Source: Saccharomonospora sp. CUA-673 (GTDB lineage: Bacteria; Actinomycetota; Actinomycetes; Mycobacteriales; Pseudonocardiaceae). From it: a stretch of DNA of 58,416 nt. Under the pieces are notes generated by a model. It was given only the letters and a program-made list of their open reading frames with translations, did no database searches and was not told where the DNA came from. A program made the translations under genes and the position numbers. Where the stretch lies: positions 1-58,416 of the forward strand of contig NZ_MKKE01000024.1 of the NCBI RefSeq assembly GCF_001942305.1, read 5' to 3'. The stretch's first letter is position 1, and every line of letters starts with the position of its first letter. This document shows, in pieces, positions 1-9,041 of the stretch.

Positions 1-92
1 CGCCCGGTCCCATTCCGAACCCGGAAGCTAAGCCTGCCAGCGCCGATGGTACTGCACTCGTAGGGGTGTGGGAGAGTAGGACACCGCCGAAC
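1..92 (+). rRNA. rrf: 5S ribosomal RNA, 3' part
   Basis: The first bases match the conserved actinobacterial 5S rRNA core (CGCCCGGTCCCATTCCGAAC, then GGAAGCTAAGCCTGCCAGCG) and the 3' end (GTAGGACACCGCCGAAC). The 5' quarter lies outside the window. The gene would be the last of an rrn operon read left to right, which fits the terminator just downstream. The exact 3' end is uncertain by a few bases. Confidence 0.95.
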
Positions 93-112
93 TCAACATA
101 ATAAAAGGTGAG

Positions 113-156
113 AGGCCCGTTGGAGCTGACCGTCATGGTCGCCCACGGGCCTTTCC
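113..156 (+). terminator. rrn operon terminator
   Basis: An 8-bp perfect stem (AGGCCCGT at 113-120 with ACGGGCCT at 145-152) is followed by a short T-containing run, about 20 bp after the 5S end. It probably ends the rRNA operon. Confidence 0.75.
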
Positions 157-197
157 CTTGTTCGTACGCACCCACTCACGATAAGACAAAACAGACA

Positions 198-239
198 CAG
201 AAATGGGCCGCGCGGATCTCCGCGGCCGGCCCATTTCTG
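198..239. terminator. hairpin terminator downstream of hisS
   Basis: The 12-bp arms CAGAAATGGGCC (198-209) and GGCCCATTTCTG (228-239) are perfectly complementary, and the GC-rich interior can extend the stem. The A-rich left and T-rich right flanks allow it to act on both strands. It lies 17 bp past the hisS stop, so it most likely terminates the minus-strand lprG-P55-hisS unit. Confidence 0.75.
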
Positions 240-255
240 TTTCGGGCCCGTGCGA

Positions 256-1521
256 TTACGTGACGGGGCGTTCCTCGAGGCCACCGTCGCCGTCGGCTCG
301 GAGGTGGACGAACGAGGTGAACCCGGCGGTGTCGATGCGCTTGAGCTGGGCGGCGAACTTGCCGCTGCGCGGCACGGGCGCGACGGACCGGCCGTCGGCG
401 CGCAGGTCCCGCGCGGTCGCGAGCACCGTCGACGTCGGAACCTCCGCGTCGTAGAGGAGCGCCAGGCGGTCCTGCACGGGCGGTTCGGACAGCAGGTCGA
501 CGATGCGCTCGAACCCGATCGAGAACCCGCACGCCGGGACGTCGGTGCCGAGGCTGCGGCCGATGAGCTGGTCGTACCGTCCGCCACCGGCCACGGAGCC
601 CGCGGCACCCGGCGCGGTGACCTCGAAGATGTGCCCGGTGTAGTAGCCCATGCCGCGCACGAGAGTGGGGTCGAACTCCCACGTGACGCCCTGTTCGCTG
701 CCGATGTCGACCAGGCAGGCCGACGTGGTGGCGAGGTCGTCGAGCACGGCCTGCGGCAGGCTGGGCACGACGTCGGCGAGGGTGTCGACGAGCTTGTCGC
801 CGGGCACGTCGCCGAGGGCGTCGATGCGTTCGCGGGCGGCGGCGGTGACGTCGGAGCCGAAGCCGCGCTTGTCGAGCTCGGCGGCGACACCTTCCCAGCC
901 GACCTTGTCGAGCTTGTCGAGCGTGATGAAGAAGCCGTCCTGCGCCTCGGCGGGCACACCGGCCTCGGCGGCCAGGGCCGACAGGAACCGGCGGTCGGAG
1001 ATGCGCACCGTCGTCCCCGTCAGGCCGATCCGGTTCAGCGCCTGCGTCGTCGCCTCGATCAGTTCGGCCTCGGCGAGCATGCCCGGTTCGCCGACCATGT
1101 CGATGTCGCACTGGTAGAACTGCCGGTAGCGGCCCTTCTGGGGCCGTTCGGCGCGCCACACGGGTCCGAACTGGAACGACCGGAACGGCATGGGCAGGTC
1201 GGCGCGGTGCTGGCCGTAGAACCGGGCCAGCGGCACGGTGAGGTCGAACCGCAGGCCCATGTCGATCAGCTCGGACAGCTGGGCCCCGGCGTCGAGGCGT
1301 TCGGGCAGCCCGCGACGGAGAACCTGGAAGATCATCTTCTCGTTCTCGCCGCCCTGGCCGCCGGACAGCCGTTCGATGCGTTCCAGCGCGGGCGTCTCGA
1401 TGCGCTGGTAGCCGTAGTGGCCGTACACCTCGGTGATCGTCGACAGCACATGGTCACGCACCGCCACCGCCGCTGGGAGCAGGTCACGGGTTCCCCTTGC
1501 GGGGCTGTTGTCGATCTTCAC
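256..1521 (-). CDS. hisS: Histidyl-tRNA synthetase
   Basis: This cytoplasmic class II aminoacyl-tRNA synthetase charges tRNA-His with histidine. The 421-residue length is normal for the family. Visible signatures are motif 1 around YQRIETPALERIE, motif 2 in FQFGPVWRAERPQKGRYRQF, the histidine-binding segment LVRGMGYYTGHIFE, and motif 3 in GFSIGFERI. A compact anticodon-binding domain occupies about the last 90 residues. The ATG start gives MKIDNSPARGTRDLLP, the usual N-terminal pattern. It lies 46 bp downstream of the MFS gene on the same strand and may share its transcript. The reading frame is intact. Confidence 0.95.
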   Translation of the reverse strand: MKIDNSPARGTRDLLPAAVAVRDHVLSTITEVYGHYGYQRIETPALERIERLSGGQGGENEKMIFQVLRRGLPERLDAGAQLSELIDMGLRFDLTVPLARFYGQHRADLPMPFRSFQFGPVWRAERPQKGRYRQFYQCDIDMVGEPGMLAEAELIEATTQALNRIGLTGTTVRISDRRFLSALAAEAGVPAEAQDGFFITLDKLDKVGWEGVAAELDKRGFGSDVTAAARERIDALGDVPGDKLVDTLADVVPSLPQAVLDDLATTSACLVDIGSEQGVTWEFDPTLVRGMGYYTGHIFEVTAPGAAGSVAGGGRYDQLIGRSLGTDVPACGFSIGFERIVDLLSEPPVQDRLALLYDAEVPTSTVLATARDLRADGRSVAPVPRSGKFAAQLKRIDTAGFTSFVHLRADGDGGLEERPVT

Positions 1522-1567
1522 CAGGAAAGTCCTTGAACAGCTGTACGGGCAGGATTACCCGCCGAGT

Positions 1568-3091
1568 CTATCGAGGACGTCGTGGGGCGCTGAGCAGGGC
1601 GAGTGCAGCGCCGGCGAGGCACACGAGCGCGGTGAGCGCGAAGATCTCCGTGTACTGGGTGAGCATCGCGTCCTGCACGGCGGCGGTGTAGTCGGCCATG
1701 GCGCGCTGGTAGGCGTCGTCGTCGGGGTAGAGCATCGGCAGCGGGACGTCGAGGTCGGCGGTGATGCTGTGGAAGCGGTGCAGTCCCCAGGCCGACAGGG
1801 CGGCGATGCCGACGAGCATGCCGGTCATCCGCGCGACGACGATGCCCGCGGACGCGACGCCGTGCTGGCCGTCGGGCACGACCCGCAGCACCACGGCCGA
1901 CAGGGGCGCGATCACCAGACCCAGCCCGAGTCCGACGATGGCCAGATCGGTGTCGAGGCGGGGGATCAGCAGCGGGCCGAGCTCGTGGGGGCTGGACAGT
2001 ACGTCGGCGGGCCAGTGCGACATCAGCCAGAACCCGAACGCGGCGAGGAGCAGTCCGGCGCAGGCGACCCAGCGTTCGGCGATGCGGCCGGCGAGCAGTC
2101 CGCCGAGCACGGCGCCGATGGGCAGGGCGACGAGGAAGCGCAGCAGCAACAGCACGGCGCCGGTGTCGTGCTGGCCGAGGAGGGTCTGGGCGAACAGTTC
2201 GACGTCGACGAGGGTCACCATCAACGCGGCACCCGCGGCGAGGCTGGCGCCGAGCGCGGCGAAGAACGGCCGCAGCTGCACGCCGGTGGGGTCGAGCAGT
2301 TTGGTGCGGGCCTTGATCTCCCAGATGACGAACGCGGCGAACACGACGGCCGCGGCGATGAGCGTGCCGAGCCCCCACGGCGGCAGCACCTGGTCCTGCG
2401 GTTCGGGGTTGTAGAGGGCGACGACGAGCAGGCCCAGCGTGACGGCCAGCAGCGAGGCGCCGACGAGGTCGGACTTCTGCCGCGTCTCGGGACGTCCGCC
2501 GCGCAGCGTGAGGTGGATGACGAGCATCGCCAGCAGCGCGAGGGGCACGTTGACCCAGAACACCGCGCGCCAGCCGGCGATCGCGGCGATCGCGATGCCG
2601 TACACGGGGCCGAGGACGCTGCCGAGTTCCTGCGCGCCGCCGACGGCGCCGAGCACGCCCGCGCGGTTGCGCTGGGCCCACAGGTCGGCGGCGAGGGCCA
2701 TGGTGACGGGCAGGAGCGCGCCACCGGCGATGCCGAGGATGACGCGGCCGGTGACGAGCATCGGCACCGATTCGGCGAGGGCCGCGATGACGGACCCGAC
2801 GATGAACGTGCCGAGGCACGCCTGCAGGAGGGTCTTGCGGCCGAAGCGGTCGGAGGCCTGGCCGAGCAGCGGCATCGCGGCGACGTAGCCGAGCAGGTAG
2901 CCGGTGACGATCGGGGTGAGGCGTTCGATGCGGTTCAGCGGGACCTGCAGGTCCTCGATGATCTGCCGCAGCAGGCCGATGACGACGTAGGTGTCGAGCG
3001 CGCCGAGCAGCACCGCGAGCCCGCCGGCGCTGATGGCGAGGGTCCGTCCGCGCTGTGGGGTGGCGGGTGCGGTGTCGGGTGTCGGTGTCAC
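1568..3091 (-). CDS. MFS exporter, P55-like (LprG partner)
   Basis: The 507-residue polytopic membrane protein belongs to the DHA2/EmrB-type major facilitator superfamily. The loop-2/3 motif is visible as GQASDRFGRKT and motif C-like GAVGGAQELGSVLGPVYG follows. Its placement 18 bp downstream of lprG reproduces the mycobacterial lprG-P55 (Rv1411c-Rv1410c) operon, in which the exporter works with the lipoprotein in moving triacylated glycolipids and in drug tolerance. The role here is inferred from that homology and context. A long soluble loop (SSPHELGPLLIPRLD) near two-thirds of the chain is consistent with P55 relatives. Confidence 0.85.
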   Translation of the reverse strand: MTPTPDTAPATPQRGRTLAISAGGLAVLLGALDTYVVIGLLRQIIEDLQVPLNRIERLTPIVTGYLLGYVAAMPLLGQASDRFGRKTLLQACLGTFIVGSVIAALAESVPMLVTGRVILGIAGGALLPVTMALAADLWAQRNRAGVLGAVGGAQELGSVLGPVYGIAIAAIAGWRAVFWVNVPLALLAMLVIHLTLRGGRPETRQKSDLVGASLLAVTLGLLVVALYNPEPQDQVLPPWGLGTLIAAAVVFAAFVIWEIKARTKLLDPTGVQLRPFFAALGASLAAGAALMVTLVDVELFAQTLLGQHDTGAVLLLLRFLVALPIGAVLGGLLAGRIAERWVACAGLLLAAFGFWLMSHWPADVLSSPHELGPLLIPRLDTDLAIVGLGLGLVIAPLSAVVLRVVPDGQHGVASAGIVVARMTGMLVGIAALSAWGLHRFHSITADLDVPLPMLYPDDDAYQRAMADYTAAVQDAMLTQYTEIFALTALVCLAGAALALLSAPRRPR

Positions 3092-3109
3092 GGGTGGCGG
3101 CCGGTCGGG

Positions 3110-3777
3110 TTATTCGGGCGGGGTGACGTCGACGGGTTCGTTCACGTCGGACAGGGAGATGTCGACGGTCGCGTCGCCGAACGTGGCGGTGGCCTTGATG
3201 GGCAGGCGGGTGTCGTCGTCGCGCAGCCAGAACGCGACGTCGGCCGCGGACGGCACGCCGGGGAGGATCTCGGCGAGCACGTCGCGTTCGAGCTTGCCCT
3301 CCACCTTGAGGGCCTCGACGCCGTCTACCTCCTCGCGCGCGGTGGTCTCGGGGCTGTCGAGGCTCTCGATGAGCTTCGCCACGCCGCGTTCGGGGTCGAG
3401 GATCGCGGACGGGTCGTAGACGCTGGTCACCATCGCTCGGGCAGCTGCTGGTAGCCGCCGGTGGGACCCTTGATGTGCAGGGTGTCGTCGACGAGCACGA
3501 AGTCGATCTCGACGAGCTGGCCGGCCTGCGTGAGGGTGCCGCTGCCCTCGGCGTCGCCGTCGGCGGTGAGGTCGCCGTCGAGCGACTGGATCATCAGGCC
3601 CTGGATGTCGCCGTTGACCTGCAGCGCGAAGTGCGTGCTGTCGATCTCGGCGGTCGCCGCGGCGGCGTCGTCGACGAGCTGCGCACCGTCGGGCAGCGAT
3701 GCGTCGGAACCGGAACAGGCGGTCGCGGTCAGAGCCGCGGCGGCAAGGGAACCCGCGAGAAGTCGACGTGTGCGCAT
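3110..3777 (-). CDS. lprG: LprG/LppX-family lipoprotein (frameshifted)
   Basis: A lipoprotein signal peptide (MRTRRLLAGSLAAAALTATA) ends in a lipobox Cys, TATAC-S. The LprG-like body contains VNGDIQGLMIQSLDGDL and VYDPSAILDPERGVAKLIESL. Mycobacterial LprG binds and shuttles triacylglycerides or glycolipids at the cell envelope together with P55, the next gene. The frame breaks at about 3430: the first part ends LPERW-stop and the second resumes at MVTSVYDPSAIL. Restoring one base fuses them into about 222 aa, close to the family length. I read this as a sequence error rather than two genes, because neither half is complete alone. The ATG at 3777 is chosen because the signal peptide begins there. 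Confidence 0.85.
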
Positions 3778-4009
3778 ACGGGTGACCGTACTGGGCGGTA
3801 TCACCCCGCCGACCTGGCGGTGTGACGTCTGTGGGCGCGGGGCGTGTGGGTCGGTGGTCGGGTACTCGCAGTGATCTTCGCGGTTGTCAAGTTGAGGCAC
3901 CGACCTAATGCCTACAATTCCGGGGAACCGCTGACACGTTTCCTGCGTCCACGTATCGTGACCCGGTGGATGCCGACGGCCACGCAGTGATCAAGTGGGG
4001 GTAAGAGCC
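3778..4009. promoter_or_regulatory. divergent intergenic region lprG / type VII trio
   Basis: The 232 bp between divergent genes holds two plausible plus-strand sigma-A-like pairs: TTGTCA (3884-3889) with TAATGC (3906-3911) at 16 bp, and TTGAGG (3892-3897) with TACAAT (3913-3918) at 15 bp. Neither is a strong consensus, and no start site can be fixed from sequence alone. No further ORF is credible here. Confidence 0.35.
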
Positions 4010-5497
4010 ATGCCAGAGTTCCAGGGCAGCCAGCAGGGCCCAGCGGATACGGCAGCCTTCGAGGACATGTCGCCGCAGCAGCGCGAGGCGATGCTCCACG
4101 CACAGGGCATGCAGAGCACCCCGTTTGGCATGCCGCTCGGGCAAGCGATCGCCCAGATGCGCGCCGCCGGCATGAATGAGCAGCAGATCGAGGAGCTGGT
4201 CGGCGACGCGGATGTCATGGAAGGACTGACCGCGTCCGGCCAGCACTACGACGGTCGCCAGCACGCCGAGCTCAAGGGTTTCGTTACCCAGAACATCGAC
4301 CCCGGTCAGCTGAACGAGATGTCGACGATCCTGCACGGCATCAACACGGTGCTGCAGCGGTTGTCGGAACGGATGAACGAGAGCGTCGGCAAGACGCGGC
4401 ACGAGTGGGAAGGCGAGGCCGCCGAGAACGCCTTCGGCTACTTCGGCCAAATGTCTACGTGGGCCGACTCGACGGCCACCAACGCGCGCCTGGCATCGGA
4501 GGCGACCTACGCCCAGTCGAACGCTGCCGAGACGGCGAAGAACTCGATGCCCGAACCGGTCGAGACCCACGGTCTGATGGGTGACTTCGGCGAGGCGATG
4601 AAGTCCAACCCGGTGAACCCGATCGGCGCGTTCCAGCAGGCCGTGGAGAAGCGCGAGCAGGCCGATGCCGCGCACCAGGAGGCCGTGCAGGTGATGAACA
4701 CCTACGACGGCAATCTTTACGACGCCGCCTCGAAACAGCCCGCGTATTCCCCGCCGCCGCAGTTCACCAACGGTGGTGGCGGTGACGGTCGTATCGGTGG
4801 TGGCACCGGCGTGATCGACATCCCCGGGGACGCGACGACCAGTGCGTCCGGCTTCAGCGGCGGACCGACCGGTGGCGCGCCGGTGATCCCGGGCGGCGGC
4901 GGTCCCGGCAACGTGAGCGGTCCGGCCGGTGGTAACCCGGGCGTGGTGCCCACGCCGATGCCCGGCAACACCACGGGGCAGGGCCAGGTCGGCACCGGAC
5001 CCGGTGGCGCGAACGCTCCGGCAGCGCGGATGCCCACGGGTACTCCGGGCGCCGGTGCTGGCTTCGGTGGCATGGGCCCCGTCGGCCCCGTGGCCGGTGG
5101 TGGGGCGGCCGGTGGCAACACGCCCTACAACTCGAAGCTCGGCCGTCCCGCGGCAGCGGGTGGTTTCGGTCCGACCGGTAGCGGCAGTGGTTCGGCCGCG
5201 GGTGCGGCGAAGGGTGCTGCTGGTGCTGCCGGCGGCGCGCCCGGTGCCGGTTCCGGTTCGGGCGCGGCGAAGCCCGGCATGGGCGGCGCCGGTGCAGGCC
5301 CGGGTGCGGCGGCAGCGGCCGGTGGTGGTGCCCGCGGTGCGGGTGGCGCCGGAATGATGGGCGGCGCCGGCGCACGTCCGAACCAGCAGGGCGGCGACGA
5401 GGAAGAGCACCAGCGCCCGTCGTGGCTCGTCGAGGCCGACCCGGACAGCCTGTTCGGCACCGACCAGCGCACCGCCCCGCCGGTCATCGGCGAGTGA
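4010..5497 (+). CDS. PPE/WXG-like type VII secretion substrate with Gly/Ala/Pro-rich tail
   Basis: The helical N-terminal part of this 495-residue protein carries a WxG-type turn (HEWEGEAAENAFGYFG, about residues 128-143). A low-complexity Gly/Ala/Pro/Thr region spans about residues 250-465, followed by an acidic C-terminus ending PSWLVEADPDSLFGTDQR. This layout is typical of PPE-domain proteins of Pseudonocardiaceae, presumed ESX substrates (family-level inference). ATG 4010 follows a GGGGG run 8 bp upstream. A GTG at 3995 in the same frame is less likely. The next two genes form a unit with it at short spacing. No ESX ATPase or membrane core gene is in the window, so the secretion machine must be elsewhere. 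Confidence 0.75.
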   Translation: MPEFQGSQQGPADTAAFEDMSPQQREAMLHAQGMQSTPFGMPLGQAIAQMRAAGMNEQQIEELVGDADVMEGLTASGQHYDGRQHAELKGFVTQNIDPGQLNEMSTILHGINTVLQRLSERMNESVGKTRHEWEGEAAENAFGYFGQMSTWADSTATNARLASEATYAQSNAAETAKNSMPEPVETHGLMGDFGEAMKSNPVNPIGAFQQAVEKREQADAAHQEAVQVMNTYDGNLYDAASKQPAYSPPPQFTNGGGGDGRIGGGTGVIDIPGDATTSASGFSGGPTGGAPVIPGGGGPGNVSGPAGGNPGVVPTPMPGNTTGQGQVGTGPGGANAPAARMPTGTPGAGAGFGGMGPVGPVAGGGAAGGNTPYNSKLGRPAAAGGFGPTGSGSGSAAGAAKGAAGAAGGAPGAGSGSGAAKPGMGGAGAGPGAAAAAGGGARGAGGAGMMGGAGARPNQQGGDEEEHQRPSWLVEADPDSLFGTDQRTAPPVIGE

Positions 5498-5536
5498 CCA
5501 CCGACCACATCAGACATTTGACGGAGGGGAACCGAC

Positions 5537-5973
5537 ATGCCTGATTTCGGCCCGATCCCAGAGTCCACCAGCAGCGCCGGCAAGACGATGGGTGTCGGTG
5601 CGGCTATCGGCGCAGACGTGGGCAAGGTCAAGGAGCAATCCACCGCGCTGCTTGATGCAGCCAAGGGCAACGGCTTCCGTGTCAGCGAGGATGCGGCGAA
5701 GCTATCCAGGAAGCCCTGGCGGAGGCGCAGTCCGACTTGTTTACGATCATGCAGGAAGCGCAATATCTTGGCCAACAGCCGATGTTGGGCACGGGGCCGT
5801 ATGCGGAGCAGGTCGCGCGCCACGTTCAGCAGAGCAACAGTGGCGCCCAGGGACTCCTTCCGGTGCTCGACCAATTGCTGGAAACCCTCCGCCAGTCGGA
5901 TGAGGCCCTCAGGACGGCGATGGAGAACTACCGGCGGGCCGAAGACGATCAGAAGAGCACCTTCAACACGTAG
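5537..5973 (+). CDS. small type VII secretion-associated helical protein (frameshifted)
   Basis: It begins MPDFGPIPESTSSAGKTMGV after a strong RBS (GGAGGGG). The frame is lost at about 5701: adding one G turns AAKLSRKPW into AAKAIQEALAE and continues to a shared stop, giving about 145 aa of mostly helical sequence. The C-terminal ENYRRAEDDQKSTF contains YRRAE, matching the YxxxD/E signal of type VII substrates. It lies 39 bp after the PPE-like gene and 11 bp before the lipoprotein, so it is probably co-transcribed and may be the partner of the PPE-like protein. No precise family name is claimed. Confidence 0.65.
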
Positions 5974-5984
5974 GAGTTTGCCCA

Positions 5985-6546
5985 GTGCGTCGTCCGCACG
6001 TAGCCATGCCCGCCTTTGCGATGGTGGGCATCATTGCCCTATCCGGATGTTCCGACGCGGAGAGTGGAACGCCGGAAGCGGACAACGCACCACCGAGTAC
6101 CCCTCCTGCAGCTACAAGCGCGGCGCCGTCGGCGCCCAACGGCGAACTCTCGCAACTCGACCCGTGCTCGCTGCTCGAGATGTCAGAGATCCAGCCGCAC
6201 GCGGATGTCGATGAGCCGCAGCCGAGCGAATCCGGAACGGCCCGCGTTTGCACTTGGCCGGCCACGGCCGATGGCACTGCTGAACGCAAGCCCACCGTTG
6301 GGGGTTGCGATCCGGGAGGACGGCGGCGTCAACGACGTCAATGACCTCGGAGAGGGATTGCAACCTGCGGAGGAAGGTGGGCGGGAGTACATGCGTGCCC
6401 CCGCTCCTGGCGGCTGCACCATCGCCATCGGTGTCACGGACAAATCCCGCGTCGACGTCGTCGTAAGCGGTCCCCAGACCGAGCCTTCGTGCGAACTGGC
6501 GAACACATTTGTCGAGATCGTCGAACCGCGGGTGCCTCAGGGCTGA
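5985..6546 (+). CDS. DUF3558-type lipoprotein (frameshifted)
   Basis: A GTG start follows a TAGGAG ribosome site that overlaps the previous stop. The signal peptide ends in the lipobox IALSGC, followed by a Ser/Pro/Ala-rich spacer and then LDPCSLLEMSEI, the usual opening of DUF3558 lipoproteins. The frame shifts in the G run at 6300-6304. Removing one G joins ERKPTVG to VAIREDGGVNDVNDLG and reaches the end PRVPQG, about 186 aa. This is the only apparent insertion among the window's frameshifts. DUF3558 proteins are common beside type VII substrates in Pseudonocardiaceae, but their function is not known. Confidence 0.75.
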
Positions 6547-6588
6547 GCCCGGGCTTCCGTCGGGCTAACCGCGCCCCGAGACATGGGG

Positions 6589-6623
6589 CGGGCCCCGCCG
6601 CGAGGGGGAGGTGGCGGGGCCCG
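6589..6623. terminator. convergent-gene terminator hairpin
   Basis: The arms CGGGCCCCGCC (from 6589) and GGCGGGGCCCG (ending 6623) form an 11-bp perfect stem with a 13-nt loop. It lies between the DUF3558 gene and the convergent flavodoxin gene. The remaining bases between 6547 and 6741 show no gene. Confidence 0.65.
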
Positions 6624-6741
6624 TGATTCGCACCGTACCGGGTTCGCGGCGGCATCTTGCACCACCGTGGGCGGTCGTGTCGCGCGTCCGTCACACCACG
6701 TCCGTCACCGCACCAACGCCGGCCGCACCACCGCACGGCGC

Positions 6742-7203
6742 TCACTGCATCAGCGTTGCCGCCGTCGTCGCGCCGAGTTCCCAGCAGGCCGCCGTGTCGT
6801 CCGCGCTCGGCTGGCCCGTCACCGTCACCGGGGACGCCACCTGCTGCCACGCCAGGCCCGTCGTCACCGTCGCGATGGCCTTCTCCGCGCCCTCGACGCC
6901 CTCGTTGCCGTGCACGTAGTAGCCGAACGGCAGGCCCCGCGTCGCATCCAGGCACGGGTAGTACACCGTGTCGAAGAAGTGTTTCAACGCGCCCGACATG
7001 TATCCCAGGTTCGCGGGCGTGCCCAACAGGACACCGTCCGCCGCCAGCACGTCCGCCGCCGACGCCGACAACGCCGGCCGGCGCACGACGTCCACACCCT
7101 CGATCTCCGGATCCGTCGCACCCGACACGACCGCCTCGAACATCGCCTGCATGCCCGGCGACGGCGTGTGATGCACGATCAGCAACGTGGCCACGTCCGT
7201 CAC
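6742..7203 (-). CDS. Flavodoxin-family NAD(P)H oxidoreductase-like protein
   Basis: This 153-residue flavodoxin-fold protein starts MTDVATLLIVHHTPSPGMQAM, a P-loop-like FMN phosphate-binding segment. It also has GVLLGTPANLGYMSGALKHFFD, the second FMN-contacting loop seen in WrbA/flavodoxin-type reductases. Its natural electron donor and acceptor cannot be read from sequence. The GTG start overlaps the stop of the phosphohexomutase gene (GTGA), so the two are translationally coupled. No frame problem is visible. Confidence 0.8.
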   Translation of the reverse strand: MTDVATLLIVHHTPSPGMQAMFEAVVSGATDPEIEGVDVVRRPALSASAADVLAADGVLLGTPANLGYMSGALKHFFDTVYYPCLDATRGLPFGYYVHGNEGVEGAEKAIATVTTGLAWQQVASPVTVTGQPSADDTAACWELGATTAATLMQ

Positions 7204-8932
7204 CCTGCCCCCGTCGCAGGGCCCGAGGCAAACAGTCGTTCCACCTCACCGCGCAGCTCGGCCAACAACGCCGCAGCCCGCTCCCGCGCCGCGGGCAGCC
7301 CGTCGGCCGACGCCGGGGCCGGCGCGCTCACCTCGAGATACGTCTTCAACTTCGGCTCCGTGCCCGACGGTCGGAACAACACCCGCACCGCCCCCGCCGG
7401 CCCCTCGCCGCGCAACCGCAGCACGTCCGCATCGGGCAACAGGTCCTCGGACGCCACGTCGACCCCGGCCAACGTCGCAGGCGGAGCCGCCCGCAACCCC
7501 GCCATGAGCGCCTCCCGCTCGGCCAGATCGGCGATCCGCAACGACACCTGATCCGTCACGAACACCCCGTGCCGCACCGCCAACGCGTCCAACATGTCCG
7601 GCACCGTCCGCCCCTCGGCGCGCAACGTCGCCACCAGATCGCACGCCACCACCGCCGCCGAGATGCCGTCCTTGTCGCGCACCACCCCCGGCGCCACGCA
7701 CACGCCCAGCGCCTCCTCGTACGCGAACACCAGACCGTCCCCGGCCCGCGCCAACCACTTGAACCCCGTCAACGTCTCCGCATACCCGACGTCGTGGGCC
7801 CGCGCGACCGCGCCGAGCATCGACGACGACACGATCGTCGTCGCCACCAGGGCGTCACCAGCCGAACCGGCGGCACCGGAACCACCGGAAGCACCGGAAC
7901 CCAGGGCGTTCGACAGCACGTGCTCGCCCAGCAGCACGCCCGTGTCGTCGCCGCGCAGCATCCGCCACGTCCCGTCCCGGCCGGGCACGCCCAGCGCGCA
8001 CCGGTCGCGTCCGGGTCGAGCGCGATCGCGACGTCCGCGTCGACGTCGGCGGCCAGCTCCAGCAGCAGGTCCGTCGCGCCCGGCTCCTCCGGGTTCGGGA
8101 ACGCGACCGTCGGGAAGTCGGCGTCCGGCATGCGCTGCGCCTCCACCAGATGCACATCGGTGAACCCGGCCTCGCGCAGCGCCGTCTCCAGCACATCGGC
8201 GCCCACGCCGTGCAGCGCCGTCGCCGCCACCCGCACCCGCCGCTCCGCGCCGCGCGCCAGGGGCGTCACCGCGCGCAGGTAGGCGTCCAGGACGTCGACC
8301 GTGCGCGCGCCCTGCGCGCGCGGCACCTCGCGTGCCGGCGGGGCCGCCGCGATGGCCGCCTCGATCCGCCGGTCCGCGGGCGGCACGATCTGCGCGCCCG
8401 TGTGGTCGTAGAGCTTGTAACCGTTGTCGGCAGGCGGGTTGTGCGAGGCCGTGATCTGGATGCCCGCCGCCGCGCCCAGATGGTCCACCGCGAACGCCAA
8501 CAGCGGCGTCGGCAACGGACCCGGCAGCACCGACACGGCGAACCCGGCCGCCGTCAGCACCTCCGCCGCGGCCGCGGCGAACCGGTCCGAACCGTGCCGG
8601 GCGTCGCGGCCGATCACCACGGTCGCGCCCGCATGCCCGGAATCGGTCAACCACTGCGCCACGCCGGCCGTCGTGCGGACGACGACGGCGGTGTTCATGC
8701 CGTTCGGACCCGCCCGCACCGGCCCGCGCAGCCCCGCGGTGCCGAACGTCAACGGCCCGGACATCCGGTCGGTCAGCTCGGCGACGGCGTCCGGATCGGC
8801 GCCCATCGCGCGCGCGAGCACGTCCTGCAGCTCGTCGCGGGTCGCCTGCTCCGGATCGTCGGTGATCCACCGGTAGGCCGCGTCCCGCAATTCGGGTGTC
8901 AGTCGCGTGGGTTGTTCTGCTGCCTCTGGCAC
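7200..8932 (-). CDS. pmmB: Phosphomannomutase/phosphoglucomutase-type phosphohexomutase (frameshifted)
   Basis: This alpha-D-phosphohexomutase interconverts hexose 1- and 6-phosphates. All four active-site loops are visible: the phosphoserine loop ITASHNPPADNGYK, the metal loop near DPDA, the sugar-binding GEHVLSNAL, and the phosphate-binding RPSGTEPKLKTY. The frame is lost in the metal loop at about 8016. Adding one G changes DPDATGARWACP to DPDADRCALGVPG, the canonical metal site, giving about 577 aa. The order pmmB, PNP, amidohydrolase recalls the mycobacterial pmmB-deoD-amiB region. The preferred sugar (mannose, glucose or pentose) is not decided by what I can see. Confidence 0.85.
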
Positions 8933-8939
8933 CGGAACA

Positions 8940-8954
8940 TGTTGTCAGGCAACA
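8940..8954. promoter_or_regulatory. inverted repeat between pmmB and pucR
   Basis: TGTTG-N5-CAACA is a perfect 5-bp inverted repeat with a 5-bp spacer. It lies 7 bp before the pmmB start and about 90 bp before the pucR start. It could be an operator for the adjacent PucR regulator, but there is no second copy in the window to support that. Confidence 0.35.
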
Positions 8955-9041
8955 GGCGGGCTCGATAGCGTCGCCCCCGTTTGCCGCGCGGGTGTCGGGG
9001 CCCGTGGCGAGAACGCTCTGACCTAGGGAAGTGCACCTGTC

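Noticed and set aside
3110..3777. Two separate small genes with overlapping ATGGTGA instead of a broken lprG
   Set aside because: Neither half is a complete LprG fold, the second lacks a signal peptide, and one added base fuses them to the normal length and motif order.
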